In this document: one piece after another, positions 1 through 5,547 of the stretch
How the letters are laid out: each line of letters opens with the position of its first letter
Position numbering within the stretch: the stretch's first letter is position 1
Source: Bacteroidia bacterium
GTDB taxonomy: Bacteria > Bacteroidota > Bacteroidia > Bacteroidales > Azobacteroidaceae
DNA length: 5,548 bases
Reading direction: 5' to 3'
Assembly: GCA_025996895.1 (NCBI GenBank)
Contig: BNTW01000123.1
Span: 1 to 5,548 of the forward strand
Notes under the pieces: model-generated
Databases searched by the model: none
Told to the model about the DNA's origin: nothing
The model's input: only the letters and a program-made list of their open reading frames with translations
Position numbers and translations under genes: made by a program

Positions 1-290
1 TCAATCGTTTTCTTGTCTTTACGGGGGCGACCGCGTTTACCCGTCTTTTCCTGAGGTTCACAAACACTAAAGTTTTCCCTCAAAACTGTCTCGTAATGTA
101 CCAGCTCATCGCTTGTAAAAAGGGGGGTTTGCGTTTCTGAAAAACGTGTCCCGCAAATTTTACATTTAAACATTTGTTTAATAGTGCCTTTTTTCTTGTA
201 CGTTCCTGCCTTTATTAGGTTGCCATGATTGCGTAATCCATAAGATTTGCAAGATTCTTGAGGACAAAAATAATCTTTAATTTCTAACAT
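1..290 (-). pseudogene. IS1-like zinc-ribbon transposase, 5' part, probably internally deleted; runs off the left edge
   Basis: The reading frame starts at ATG 288-290 and stays open for 96 codons to the window edge, so the 3' end is not visible. Residues 9-14 (CPQESC) and 43-46 (CKIC) supply four cysteines of a zinc ribbon, followed by GTRFSETQTPLF. This is the typical N-terminus of IS1-like and related transposases, where the zinc ribbon precedes a helix-turn-helix and a DDE catalytic domain. After residue 58 the expected helix-turn-helix is absent. The protein continues with HYETVLRENF and then GKRGRPRK (residues 84-91), a basic segment that, from memory, lies near the C-terminal half of full-length relatives. 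I infer an internal deletion that kept the frame. The putative junction lies by a run of six G at 122-127. A good promoter match lies just upstream. The zinc-ribbon transposase call is fairly sure; the deletion is an inference from recalled family architecture. Confidence 0.65.
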
Positions 291-303
291 GACTTTTTTG
301 TCG

Positions 304-332
304 CAAAGATAGTAAAAATATATCAATTACAA
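304..332 (-). promoter_or_regulatory. Bacteroidetes-type promoter for the zinc-ribbon transposase
   Basis: Read on the minus strand, TATCTTTG at 311-304 matches the -7 consensus TAnnTTTG exactly. A TTG at 332-330 lies 18 bases upstream, near the usual -33 spacing. The -7 box ends 13 bases before the ATG at 290, so the leader would be very short. No Shine-Dalgarno motif is present, which is usual for this phylum. Confidence 0.5.
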
Positions 333-362
333 TAAGACATTATCTATAATCAGTCAATTGCA

Positions 363-381
363 AAAATAGAAATTCTATTTT
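363..381. repeat. Perfect AT-rich inverted repeat between two transposase remnants
   Basis: AAAATAGAA and its exact complement TTCTATTTT flank a single A. The 9-bp arms would form a hairpin with a small loop. It lies 14 bases downstream of the IS4-type transposase stop codon and upstream of the next transposase promoter. It could act as a weak transcription terminator or be the remnant of an IS end. There is no GC-rich stem, so intrinsic terminator strength is doubtful. Confidence 0.4.
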
Positions 382-395
382 AAAAACCTACCCTG

Positions 396-1019
396 TTAAA
401 AGAGTGTCAATTGGGCTGTTGTGGGGCTTTTGTTTTTGCCTTTTGAGCGTTTTTCGTATGTGCGCCCCGACTCGGTTACTATCCAAAACAAATCCAAATG
501 GCTTGTCAAATGTATCCGTACCACCGCCGCTATCGTTGAAAACGCTTTCGTGCTTTCTGAATTGGTTTGAATGACCTGCAACAACAGATACGCTATCAAA
601 GTACACCAAACCTGAGTTTTTATGCCGTTTTCGGTGTCGGAGTAAAAATAGGTCAGTTGAAAGTTCTGTTTCAGCTTTTTGAAGGTGGTTTCAATTGACC
701 AGCGACATTTATAAATCAAAGCTACTTCTTCATCGCTTATTTCCCAATTATTGGTGATAAACTTGTACTTCCTGCCCTGTTCGTCTTTGTACCAAACCAA
801 GCGTAAACAAAGTGTTTTCACCACTTTTTTCTTCCGCGTTTTCTTTTTTCCTTTCTCTTCTCTTTCTATTTCAATTGTTTCCTTGTATTTTATATGTATA
901 TGTTCCACTTTATAAACGCCAAACTCCTCTTTGTTCAACTTTTTCTCAAACAGCGGCTCGCCTTGAACTTCGTATTTGGCACCCCCTCTCAAACTGCCTG
1001 CGGAAACGCTGTTCCCCAA
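396..1019 (-). pseudogene. IS4-family transposase, C-terminal fragment with the YREK motif
   Basis: This frame encodes the last third to half of an IS4-type DDE transposase. The diagnostic Y-(2)-R-(3)-E-(6)-K signature is perfect in YKCRWSIETTFKKLK (about residues 103-117) and contains the catalytic Glu. The following QNFQLTYFYSDTENGIKTQ and a hydrophobic helix (WCTLIAYLLLQVI) match the usual C-terminal layout, and the protein ends in LTLF. The region with the first two catalytic Asp residues is missing. The only start is a TTG at 1017-1019 inside the reading frame of another transposase fragment, and recognisable family similarity begins only near AKYEV (about residues 14-18). It is therefore a truncated copy, not a functional gene. 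A Lys/Arg/Glu-rich insert (EREEKGKKKTRKKK) sits before the second conserved strand. Transposition by this copy alone is not possible. Confidence 0.8.
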
Positions 1020-1188
1020 AACGGCTATACCTTCCTAATTGCAGGAAGTTTATCCGATCGGGAATACTGAGGTATAGCATGAAAATCTCAAGCATAAAGT
1101 TGCGTTTGCTTTTATTTATTTTTACTTTTGCACTTGATAGTGCAGTTAATACAATCTCTGTATATCGGACATAAATCGCAGGGGTCAT
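946..1188 (-). pseudogene. IS4-type transposase, N-terminal fragment
   Basis: From ATG 1186-1188 the frame encodes KINKSKRNFMLEIFMLY followed by RINFLQLGRYSRFGEQRF (about residues 45-62), then RRQFE. This is the N-terminal helical segment seen in a Bacteroidetes group of IS4-like transposases, recalled in forms such as RVNFxNLSRYS. Similarity stops after RRQFER (near 985-990), exactly where a run of five C (982-986, plus strand) marks the change to the other frame. Downstream residues in this frame (CQIRSSRRAAV) are shadow coding. The upstream 5' region has a promoter match. The fragment may be the start of the same element whose C-terminus follows at 396-985, or, as its motif style suggests to me, the start of a different IS4-like subgroup. 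About 200 residues of a normal transposase are absent between the two. Confidence 0.65.
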
Positions 1189-1219
1189 ATCGAAAGTATC
1201 TGATTGTGAACCAATGCTT

Positions 1220-1251
1220 TAAAGGTACTAATTCCTGCGGTTTTTTCCAAA
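1220..1251 (-). promoter_or_regulatory. Bacteroidetes-type promoter upstream of the IS4 N-terminal fragment
   Basis: On the minus strand TTTG at 1251-1248 is followed after 20 bases by TACCTTTA at 1227-1220. This agrees with -33 TTTG and 7 of 8 positions of a -7 TAnnTTTG, at the usual spacing. It lies 31 bases upstream of the ATG at 1188 and is probably the former transposase promoter. Confidence 0.45.
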
Positions 1252-1344
1252 TATTTCTAAACTTATTTTACTGTTATTCAGCAATTTATCTGTTTTTTGA
1301 ACGAACTATTGATATAACAATCAAGTGAGAAAAAAGTTCGCGAA

Positions 1345-1399
1345 ATAACAGTTAAATAAAGTTAAACTGCGTTCCGGGCATTTAAATGATTATTTACCC
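1345..1399. other. Short gene-free stretch with inverted repeats downstream of the secreted-protein operon
   Basis: Two structures lie between the stop codon at 1405 and the IS debris. CATTTAAATG at 1379-1388 is a 10-bp palindrome inside GGG...CCC (1376-1399). CAGTTAAA and TTAAACTG around 1349-1369 form imperfect 8-bp arms. Either may help end the operon transcript, and the second may be an old IS end. Neither is a classical GC-stem plus U-run terminator, so the role is uncertain. Nothing else is visible between 1252 and 1404. Confidence 0.25.
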
Positions 1400-1404
1400 T
1401 GAAA

Positions 1405-2358
1405 TTACTTCTTATCTATCACTATTTTTTTTGTTTCGTAAAGATTTTGTTTTTTCAACTGCACTAAATAAGTGCCGGACGGAACTTTTGACAAATCTAC
1501 CTCCAGATAACCTGAGTTATCTAATTGGTATGAGTAAATTTGCTTTCCATTCACGTCAAAAATCTGGATGAAACAATCTTTGTTTTTAGTATCCGTTTTG
1601 AGTGTAAATTTACCTGACGACGGATTAGGATATATTTGAAAATCTAAAGACGATTCCACATTTTTAATTCCATACACCCAATGATAATAACAGTCATCGA
1701 AGTCGGGAGAATGATAAATCTCTTCTTCATTCTCATAAAAACAAAGTAAATTCCATGTTAATTGACAACCGGTAACGAAATAACAGATACATTCCCGCTT
1801 TAATCCCCACGAACTTCCTATACCTTCTATCCAGATTTCCGGTATTGGCCATCTACCATCAACATCTAATTGGTTTGTGAGATAAAATATCTTACGGGGG
1901 GTCTTATCTATCTGGATATAGCGAATAGAATCCACAGTTGAAACTATTTGAGCATCCCATTTCGGCTGTAAATAACGGAAAATACTGTCACCCTCTTGAA
2001 GATTAAAGTCGTAAAGAAGCGTTTCATCTTCTCTTATTTCTTCTTTGTTATACCAAAACACTTTTCCGTTTTCTTCCCGCATCAATAATCCTTTATCTTC
2101 CCAATTCAACTGTTCCCTGTCCGTCGAAGATAAGATGACTTTGTAGGTTTTTTCATTCACCACCGAATCGTTCCCTGTTTTCAACCAGGAAGATATTTTG
2201 TAGGGATTTTCATCAGGAAATCCCCCCTCACTATGGTCTTCTTCCAGCACACTCCACCTGTTATCTGCCTTCAACAACGGAATTGATTGAGAAAATGCGA
2301 CAATAGTTGTAAGAAATGTGCAACAAAGCACTACATAAATAAAATAAATTGTTTTCAT
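1405..2358 (-). CDS. Secreted protein of unknown function with T9SS type A sorting domain
   Basis: This 317-residue protein starts at ATG 2356-2358, 16 bases after the stop of the C10 protease gene, so it is probably co-transcribed with it. Residues 1-23 form a signal peptide (hydrophobic core YFIYVVLCCTFLTTIVAF). The central part (about 60-215) is beta-rich and has a pattern I associate with uncharacterised secreted Bacteroidetes proteins: LLMREENGKVFWYN, LLYDFNLQEGDS (115-126), then IWIEGIGSSWGL (175-186) and LLCFYENEEEIYH. Six cysteines (187-223 and 262) could form disulfides after export. Residues about 238-317 are a T9SS type A sorting domain: FQIYPNPSSGKFTL, then IFDVNGKQI, then LSKVPSGTYLVQL, ending in KKIVIDKK. 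The domain directs the protein across the outer membrane, where it is normally removed or replaced by a surface anchor. No catalytic motif is recognised. It could be a surface protein, an adhesin or a partner of the neighbouring protease; the sequence does not decide. Confidence 0.85.
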   Translation of the reverse strand: MKTIYFIYVVLCCTFLTTIVAFSQSIPLLKADNRWSVLEEDHSEGGFPDENPYKISSWLKTGNDSVVNEKTYKVILSSTDREQLNWEDKGLLMREENGKVFWYNKEEIREDETLLYDFNLQEGDSIFRYLQPKWDAQIVSTVDSIRYIQIDKTPRKIFYLTNQLDVDGRWPIPEIWIEGIGSSWGLKRECICYFVTGCQLTWNLLCFYENEEEIYHSPDFDDCYYHWVYGIKNVESSLDFQIYPNPSSGKFTLKTDTKNKDCFIQIFDVNGKQIYSYQLDNSGYLEVDLSKVPSGTYLVQLKKQNLYETKKIVIDKK

Positions 2359-2374
2359 AACAGTATTTTATTTT

Positions 2375-3796
2375 TTAGTTTGGAGGCCCACAAAGCCCCG
2401 TAGTGATAAGAACATCACTGCCTAATTTAATTTCAAATCCTGTACCCAAATTCACTTCATTGGCCGCTTTCACCGTCATTTGACCTCCATTTTCAACAAC
2501 AAAATTAGTAATATTTATTTTGTCGTTCGACAAATAGGATTGACTTTGAGACGACGAAATTACCATATTATTTAAATTCACCGTTCCAGATTGGGGACAA
2601 TTTGGTTGAATACCGTATACTGCTCTATAATAAGATGAATAAGGAGATTTGTTATGTACATTATCATTATCTAAATCGAATAAATAATAATAAACATCTT
2701 CCGAGCCTCCTCTACCCATTGCAAAATGAAAATAGTTATCATTCTCCACACCATCAATAACAACGGCATGCCCTGCAGTCCAACCTGGACCAAAATAATT
2801 AAATAAAATAGGCCTCTTATTCATTAATTCATTCCTTAAATCGGATTTAAATGCTTCATTATTATTTGCAATATAAGAGTCGTTTCTGTATATAAATCCT
2901 GATGAATAATTAAAGTAATTGACCAATTTACCTACCCATGTATCAGGTGCTCCGCCTGTCCCGCCATTACTCCAATTTACAGTGATTGCACAATGATAAA
3001 TTAATCTACTAACTTCTTGGATATGGGCAACTGTAACTCCCGGTATAACATCAAATGAGCCATCATCACAAATTCCTCCCTTGGCACTGTTTCCACAATA
3101 AGTTAAACGAAACGGCATCATGCCGTAATCATACCTCTGTCTTGAAAAATCCATTCCGTTGTAACTGCCCTGCCCTTGTATTGGAAACTTCCAGTATTTT
3201 ATTATTTGAGCCATAGCAAGAGGAACACACGTATTATCGGCAGTTCCTCCCGGAAATTCCGAATCATAAACATTCCAGCCTGCCCACCGAGATGTTTGAT
3301 ACGTTTCAAATAAAGAGGGAACATTAACCACAGTCGATTGAGTAGAGGATAAATTTGTAATGTAATTATCAATATTAAATGAAGAAGCAGGAGATTTAAG
3401 TATATTTGTCTTTTCCTTTTCTGTTTTCGATTTCTTTTGTTTAATATGATTATTGACACAATCCCACCATTTTTCGTCTCCTTCATCTAATTTTGCTTCG
3501 TCAAACGAAGATGTTCGACTATACGCTAAAATAGGGCCTATGTTTTCTTCAGAAGAAACAATAATGTATCCACCATCTTCAAAATTTATACCGTAAAAGG
3601 TAGGAAGTTCTTCTTTTTCAACTTTCGGTACGATACTTTTTATTTTGATGGATTTTATGTCTTTCACATTTTCCTTTTTCACATATTGATACCATTTAGA
3701 GGCTATATCTTTTGCTGTTTCGAGAGATATTGTTTGAGCTTCTATATTTGATACAATAACCACTATCCCCAAGATTATATTTACTATTCGTTTCAT
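2375..3796 (-). CDS. C10-family (streptopain-like) cysteine protease precursor
   Basis: The 473-residue precursor starts at ATG 3794-3796, 12 bases after the stop of the upstream T9SS frame. Residues 1-20 are a signal peptide. Residues about 21-130 form the Spi-type propeptide that keeps C10 proteases inactive, with the typical GGYIIVSSEENIGPILAYS (75-93). The catalytic domain spans about 160-400: the nucleophile Cys190 lies in NTCVPLAMAQIIKYW, and His343 in AGHAVVIDGV. In streptopain and most relatives the loop after His reads NWGWGG; here it is AMGRGG (359-364), so the Asn and both Trp are replaced. Cys and His are intact, so activity is possible but may be altered. Residues about 420-465 (AANEVNLGTGFEIKLGSDV) resemble the 3-coathanger stack domain found at the C-terminus of exported Bacteroidetes proteins. 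There is no typical T9SS type A tail. Family members are extracellular endopeptidases, some of them virulence factors. The family call is firm; the substrate is unknown. Confidence 0.92.
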   Translation of the reverse strand: MKRIVNIILGIVVIVSNIEAQTISLETAKDIASKWYQYVKKENVKDIKSIKIKSIVPKVEKEELPTFYGINFEDGGYIIVSSEENIGPILAYSRTSSFDEAKLDEGDEKWWDCVNNHIKQKKSKTEKEKTNILKSPASSFNIDNYITNLSSTQSTVVNVPSLFETYQTSRWAGWNVYDSEFPGGTADNTCVPLAMAQIIKYWKFPIQGQGSYNGMDFSRQRYDYGMMPFRLTYCGNSAKGGICDDGSFDVIPGVTVAHIQEVSRLIYHCAITVNWSNGGTGGAPDTWVGKLVNYFNYSSGFIYRNDSYIANNNEAFKSDLRNELMNKRPILFNYFGPGWTAGHAVVIDGVENDNYFHFAMGRGGSEDVYYYLFDLDNDNVHNKSPYSSYYRAVYGIQPNCPQSGTVNLNNMVISSSQSQSYLSNDKINITNFVVENGGQMTVKAANEVNLGTGFEIKLGSDVLITTGLCGPPN

Positions 3797-3808
3797 AATC
3801 CATCTTTT

Positions 3809-4270
3809 TTATTTTGTCAATATCATTCGTTTCGTATCAACTTCCTGTCCGTCAGCAATAAGAGAGTACAGATACATTCCCGGCTGTAACGTAGAGCCTT
3901 GAATGATTACACTGTTTTGTCCTTGTTGAGCATCTGTTTTTTGCAACATCGTGCCCTGTAAATCAAAAATACAAATATACGCTTGTTTCACGCCATTCGC
4001 AAGAAAATATTTAATTTCAGTCTGATTAGTAAACGGATTAGGAACGTTTTGCGCTAATTGACAAGCAGACAGAATGGGTGAAATTCCGGTAGTGTTGTCT
4101 TCAGCAGTAGAAGAACGCAACGGACTACCTTTTAGAGAAGCCATTTCAATTTTCATTTCATCAATAATTGATTGTTGTTCCTTAACCGCCTCAATCAATA
4201 ATCCAATCATTTCGGTATAAGCCACGGCTTTCAATCCATCTTCGCGTGTGCGAACAACTTCAGGAATCAC
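3809..4270 (-). pseudogene. C-terminal half of a frameshifted S74/tail-fibre-like protein, with T9SS sorting domain
   Basis: This frame continues the protein encoded at 4276-5031 after a one-base shift. It opens at a GTG (4268-4270) that is really an internal Val codon: upstream in the same frame lie codons for QEVEK, which complete the S74 motif GVIAQEVEKVIPEVV. Residues 1-30 of the fragment (IPEVVRTREDGLKAVAYTEMIGLLIEAVK) finish the S74 chaperone domain. Residues about 25-47 form a short coiled coil (EAVKEQQSIIDEMKIEMASLK), usual after S74 domains. A Ser/Thr-rich linker leads to a T9SS type A sorting domain at about 70-153 (LAQNVPNPFTNQTEIKYFL, IFDLQG, LQPGMYLYSL, ending RMILTK). Alone it has no signal peptide, so it could not be exported; independent expression is unlikely. 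The rejoined protein would be about 407 residues. Confidence 0.85.
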
Positions 4271-4275
4271 TTTTT

Positions 4276-5031
4276 CTACTTCTTGACAATTACACCCATT
4301 TGCTTGCGCTCCTTTTCCTTTTGAATTTGAGCAAAAATTTCTGGAGTGATTTCCGGAGTACGTTCTTTTGCCAATTTATAAGCGTCTTTTGCTTCCGGAT
4401 CTTTCTTCTCCTCTGTTTCAACATAATTCATTTGGAATGTAACCCCACGCAATTGCAACACCTTTTCCAAAGGATTGGCGATTGTTTCAATATTCTTTTT
4501 TAAAGAAATATCAGAAGTTAATAAAGAGCCATTAGAATAAACTTGTCCCGTTCCTGTTACATAAAAAGAATAGGAAGAACTTCCAGCTCTTTTACTCCAA
4601 AAAGAGTAACCGGTATCATCAGAAATATTACATAAATAACCAAATAAATTACCACTTTTCATAGTTAATTCTATGCCGCCCTCATGGGCTGTTCGTGGAT
4701 AAATTTTTAAGGGAACACCATAACCGCCGGAATTCGTCGAAGGCATCTCGCCACCAATAGCTATCGGCCCACCATTCGGATAAAAGAGCAAACTATTAAC
4801 CGTGCTGCCTGTACTCCGACAAAACACTACATTATTACTTGCGTCCCGTTTTATGATGAACGGGACTACACTTGTCGAAGTCATTAAATCGGTAAAATAA
4901 AATCCACCCGTAGTGTTTAATGTCTTTCCGAAAAATACATTTCCGGAAGAATCCACTTTTACTTGTGCAAAACTCAGCGAAGAAATCGCCAAAAAACTAA
5001 GAACGAAAAATAATTTAATTGTCTTTTCCAT
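4276..5031 (-). pseudogene. Tail-fibre-like secreted protein with peptidase S74 domain, N-terminal part, frameshifted
   Basis: From ATG 5029-5031 the frame encodes 251 residues. Residues 1-22 are a signal peptide ending SLSFA-Q. Residues about 23-170 are a Gly/Ser/Asn-rich, beta-rich region (SSGNVFFGK, then GGPIAIGG) like the stalk of trimeric tail-fibre proteins. Residues 173-200 start an S74 intramolecular chaperone domain, SDISLKKNIETIANPLEKVLQLRGVTF; Ser173 occupies the position of the self-cleavage serine. A charged stretch of about 40 residues (203-243) separates this from MGVI, after which the frame ends in VKK and TAG. Family logic requires GVIAQEVEK: inserting one base between 4287 and 4286 restores ATT GNT CAA GAA GTA GAA and joins the frame at 3809-4270. 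The break is a mutation or a sequencing error. S74 domains trimerise the upstream part and then cut themselves off. The gene heads the operon and has a promoter match upstream. Confidence 0.85.
4285..4288 (-). other. Apparent one-base deletion (frameshift point)
   Basis: The minus strand reads GGT GTA ATT GTC AAG AAG TAG. One extra base after the G of GTC would give GVI-A-QEVEKVIPE, the conserved S74 core. No run of identical bases and no slippery heptamer occurs at the point of shift, so programmed frameshifting is unlikely. Confidence 0.8.
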
Positions 5032-5084
5032 AAACTTGAAATGTTAAAATGTGAAACAATATAAAATACTTTGTAAATTTGAAT

Positions 5085-5116
5085 GCAAGTTACGGTAATA
5101 AATCTTATTTACCAAA
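5085..5116 (-). promoter_or_regulatory. Possible promoter of the S74 / C10 protease operon
   Basis: On the minus strand TTTG (5116-5113) is followed after 20 bases by TAACTTGC (5092-5085), an approximate -7 box. The distance to the ATG at 5031 is 53 bases. The -33 box and spacing fit well and the -7 box only partly. This is the best candidate in the 152-base gap between 5031 and 5184, which otherwise contains only A/T-rich sequence. Confidence 0.35.
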
Positions 5117-5171
5117 GGAAATATGTTAAAATTTGAGATATATGCTTATTGGCAAGATAAAACTTCGCAAG

Positions 5172-5189
5172 AAATAGTATTGACTATTT
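5172..5189. terminator. Inverted repeat over the stop codon of the mini T9SS ORF
   Basis: AAATAGT (5172-5178) and ACTATTT (5183-5189) are exact complements around the 4-base loop ATTG. The hairpin overlaps the TAG stop at 5184-5186. All but two of the stem pairs are A-T or T-A rich, and no long U run follows on the minus strand, so a weak terminator or a chance palindrome are both possible. Confidence 0.25.
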
Positions 5190-5411
5190 TTTCAAAATTT
5201 TCTTTTCCATTATTCCCTCTGCCGTTTGAATATGCACGATATATACATCCTGTGATAAATGATTGATCGGAATCAATGTTTTATCATTTACTTCCTTTTG
5301 CCTGAAAACTGCCCGGCCGCTCAAATCAAAACTGTCTAATCGTTCCCTGTTCTGTGCAGACAGAGAAAGAGAAAATAAATAGGTTATCAATAAAAAAATA
5401 TGTGTTTTCAT
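5184..5411 (-). CDS. Mini T9SS protein: signal peptide joined to a partial sorting domain
   Basis: This 75-residue ORF starts at ATG 5409-5411. Residues 1-19 form a clear signal peptide (MKTHIFLLITYLFSLSLSA-Q). After about eight residues it enters the second half of a T9SS type A sorting domain: SFDLSGRAVF (27-36), INHLSQDVYIVHIQT (49-63), ending EKKILKK. The usual opening of that domain (YPNPxxxxF...) and any cargo domain are absent. A full type A domain is about 75-80 residues, so roughly the last 50 are retained. It may be the remnant of a larger secreted protein after an in-frame internal deletion, or a genuine small exported peptide. No Shine-Dalgarno site and no strong promoter are seen. 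It lies 152 bases upstream of the S74 gene in the same orientation. Confidence 0.65.
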   Translation of the reverse strand: MKTHIFLLITYLFSLSLSAQNRERLDSFDLSGRAVFRQKEVNDKTLIPINHLSQDVYIVHIQTAEGIMEKKILKK

Positions 5412-5433
5412 ATTACTGCCGTTGCGTTAACTT

Positions 5434-5547
5434 TTAACAATTACTAAACAAATTATATTGTAGTTTTTTGACATTTTGATTGATTTGAAAATCGGTAAGC
5501 AGTTCTCTGATTGGCGTTTTGTCGAAAGCCGATACGCTCAAAATCTG
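5434..5547 (-). CDS. Possible 3' end of an unidentified gene at the right edge
   Basis: One minus-strand frame is open from the window edge for 37 codons to TAA at 5434-5436 and reads SVSAFDKTPIRELLTDFQ in its middle, with an ordinary protein-like mix of hydrophobic and charged residues. If real, its stop lies 22 bases before the mini T9SS ORF, so the two could share a transcript. A second frame is open for 31 codons in the same stretch, so this is not decisive. I do not recognise the product. If it is not coding, the 137 bases at 5412-5548 hold nothing else that I can name. Confidence 0.3.
   Translation of the reverse strand, partial: QILSVSAFDKTPIRELLTDFQINQNVKKLQYNLFSNC

Larger units (their letters stand above)
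396..1251 (-). mobile_element. Degenerate IS4-type insertion sequence(s)
   Basis: The stretch combines the N- and C-terminal transposase fragments and their upstream promoter, about 0.85 kb, compared with roughly 1.3-1.6 kb for an intact IS4-family element. I could not identify a matching pair of terminal inverted repeats or a target-site duplication, so the true element borders are unknown. The limits given are those of the recognisable parts. The absence of both first catalytic Asp residues means it is not autonomous. Confidence 0.6.

Noticed and set aside
388..609. Minus-strand open frame of 73 codons inside the IS4 C-terminal fragment
   Set aside because: It lies wholly within the YREK-containing frame, has no family-like motif, and is a shadow of that coding sequence.
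812..1328. Plus-strand open frames with Phe/Leu-rich translations
   Set aside because: They are antisense to the transposase fragments and the AT-rich leader. Phe/Leu richness comes from complementing Lys/Glu codons.
1386..1571. Plus-strand frame of 61 codons
   Set aside because: It is antisense to the T9SS sorting domain of the 317-residue protein, which is clearly the real coding frame.
3202..3486. Minus-strand frame of 94 codons within the C10 protease
   Set aside because: It overlaps the propeptide and catalytic Cys region in another frame. The protease motifs settle the true frame.
4268..4270. GTG as an independent start for the sorting-domain fragment
   Set aside because: It encodes the conserved Val of EKVIPEVV, and a product starting here would have no signal peptide for a T9SS substrate.
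4268..4290. Programmed ribosomal frameshift in the S74 gene
   Set aside because: There is no slippery heptamer before the TAG in the upstream frame. The A-rich AAAAAG lies after the stop, so recoding is unlikely.
4246..4503. Plus-strand frame of 85 codons across the S74 frameshift
   Set aside because: It is antisense to the conserved S74 domain and shows no recognisable motif.
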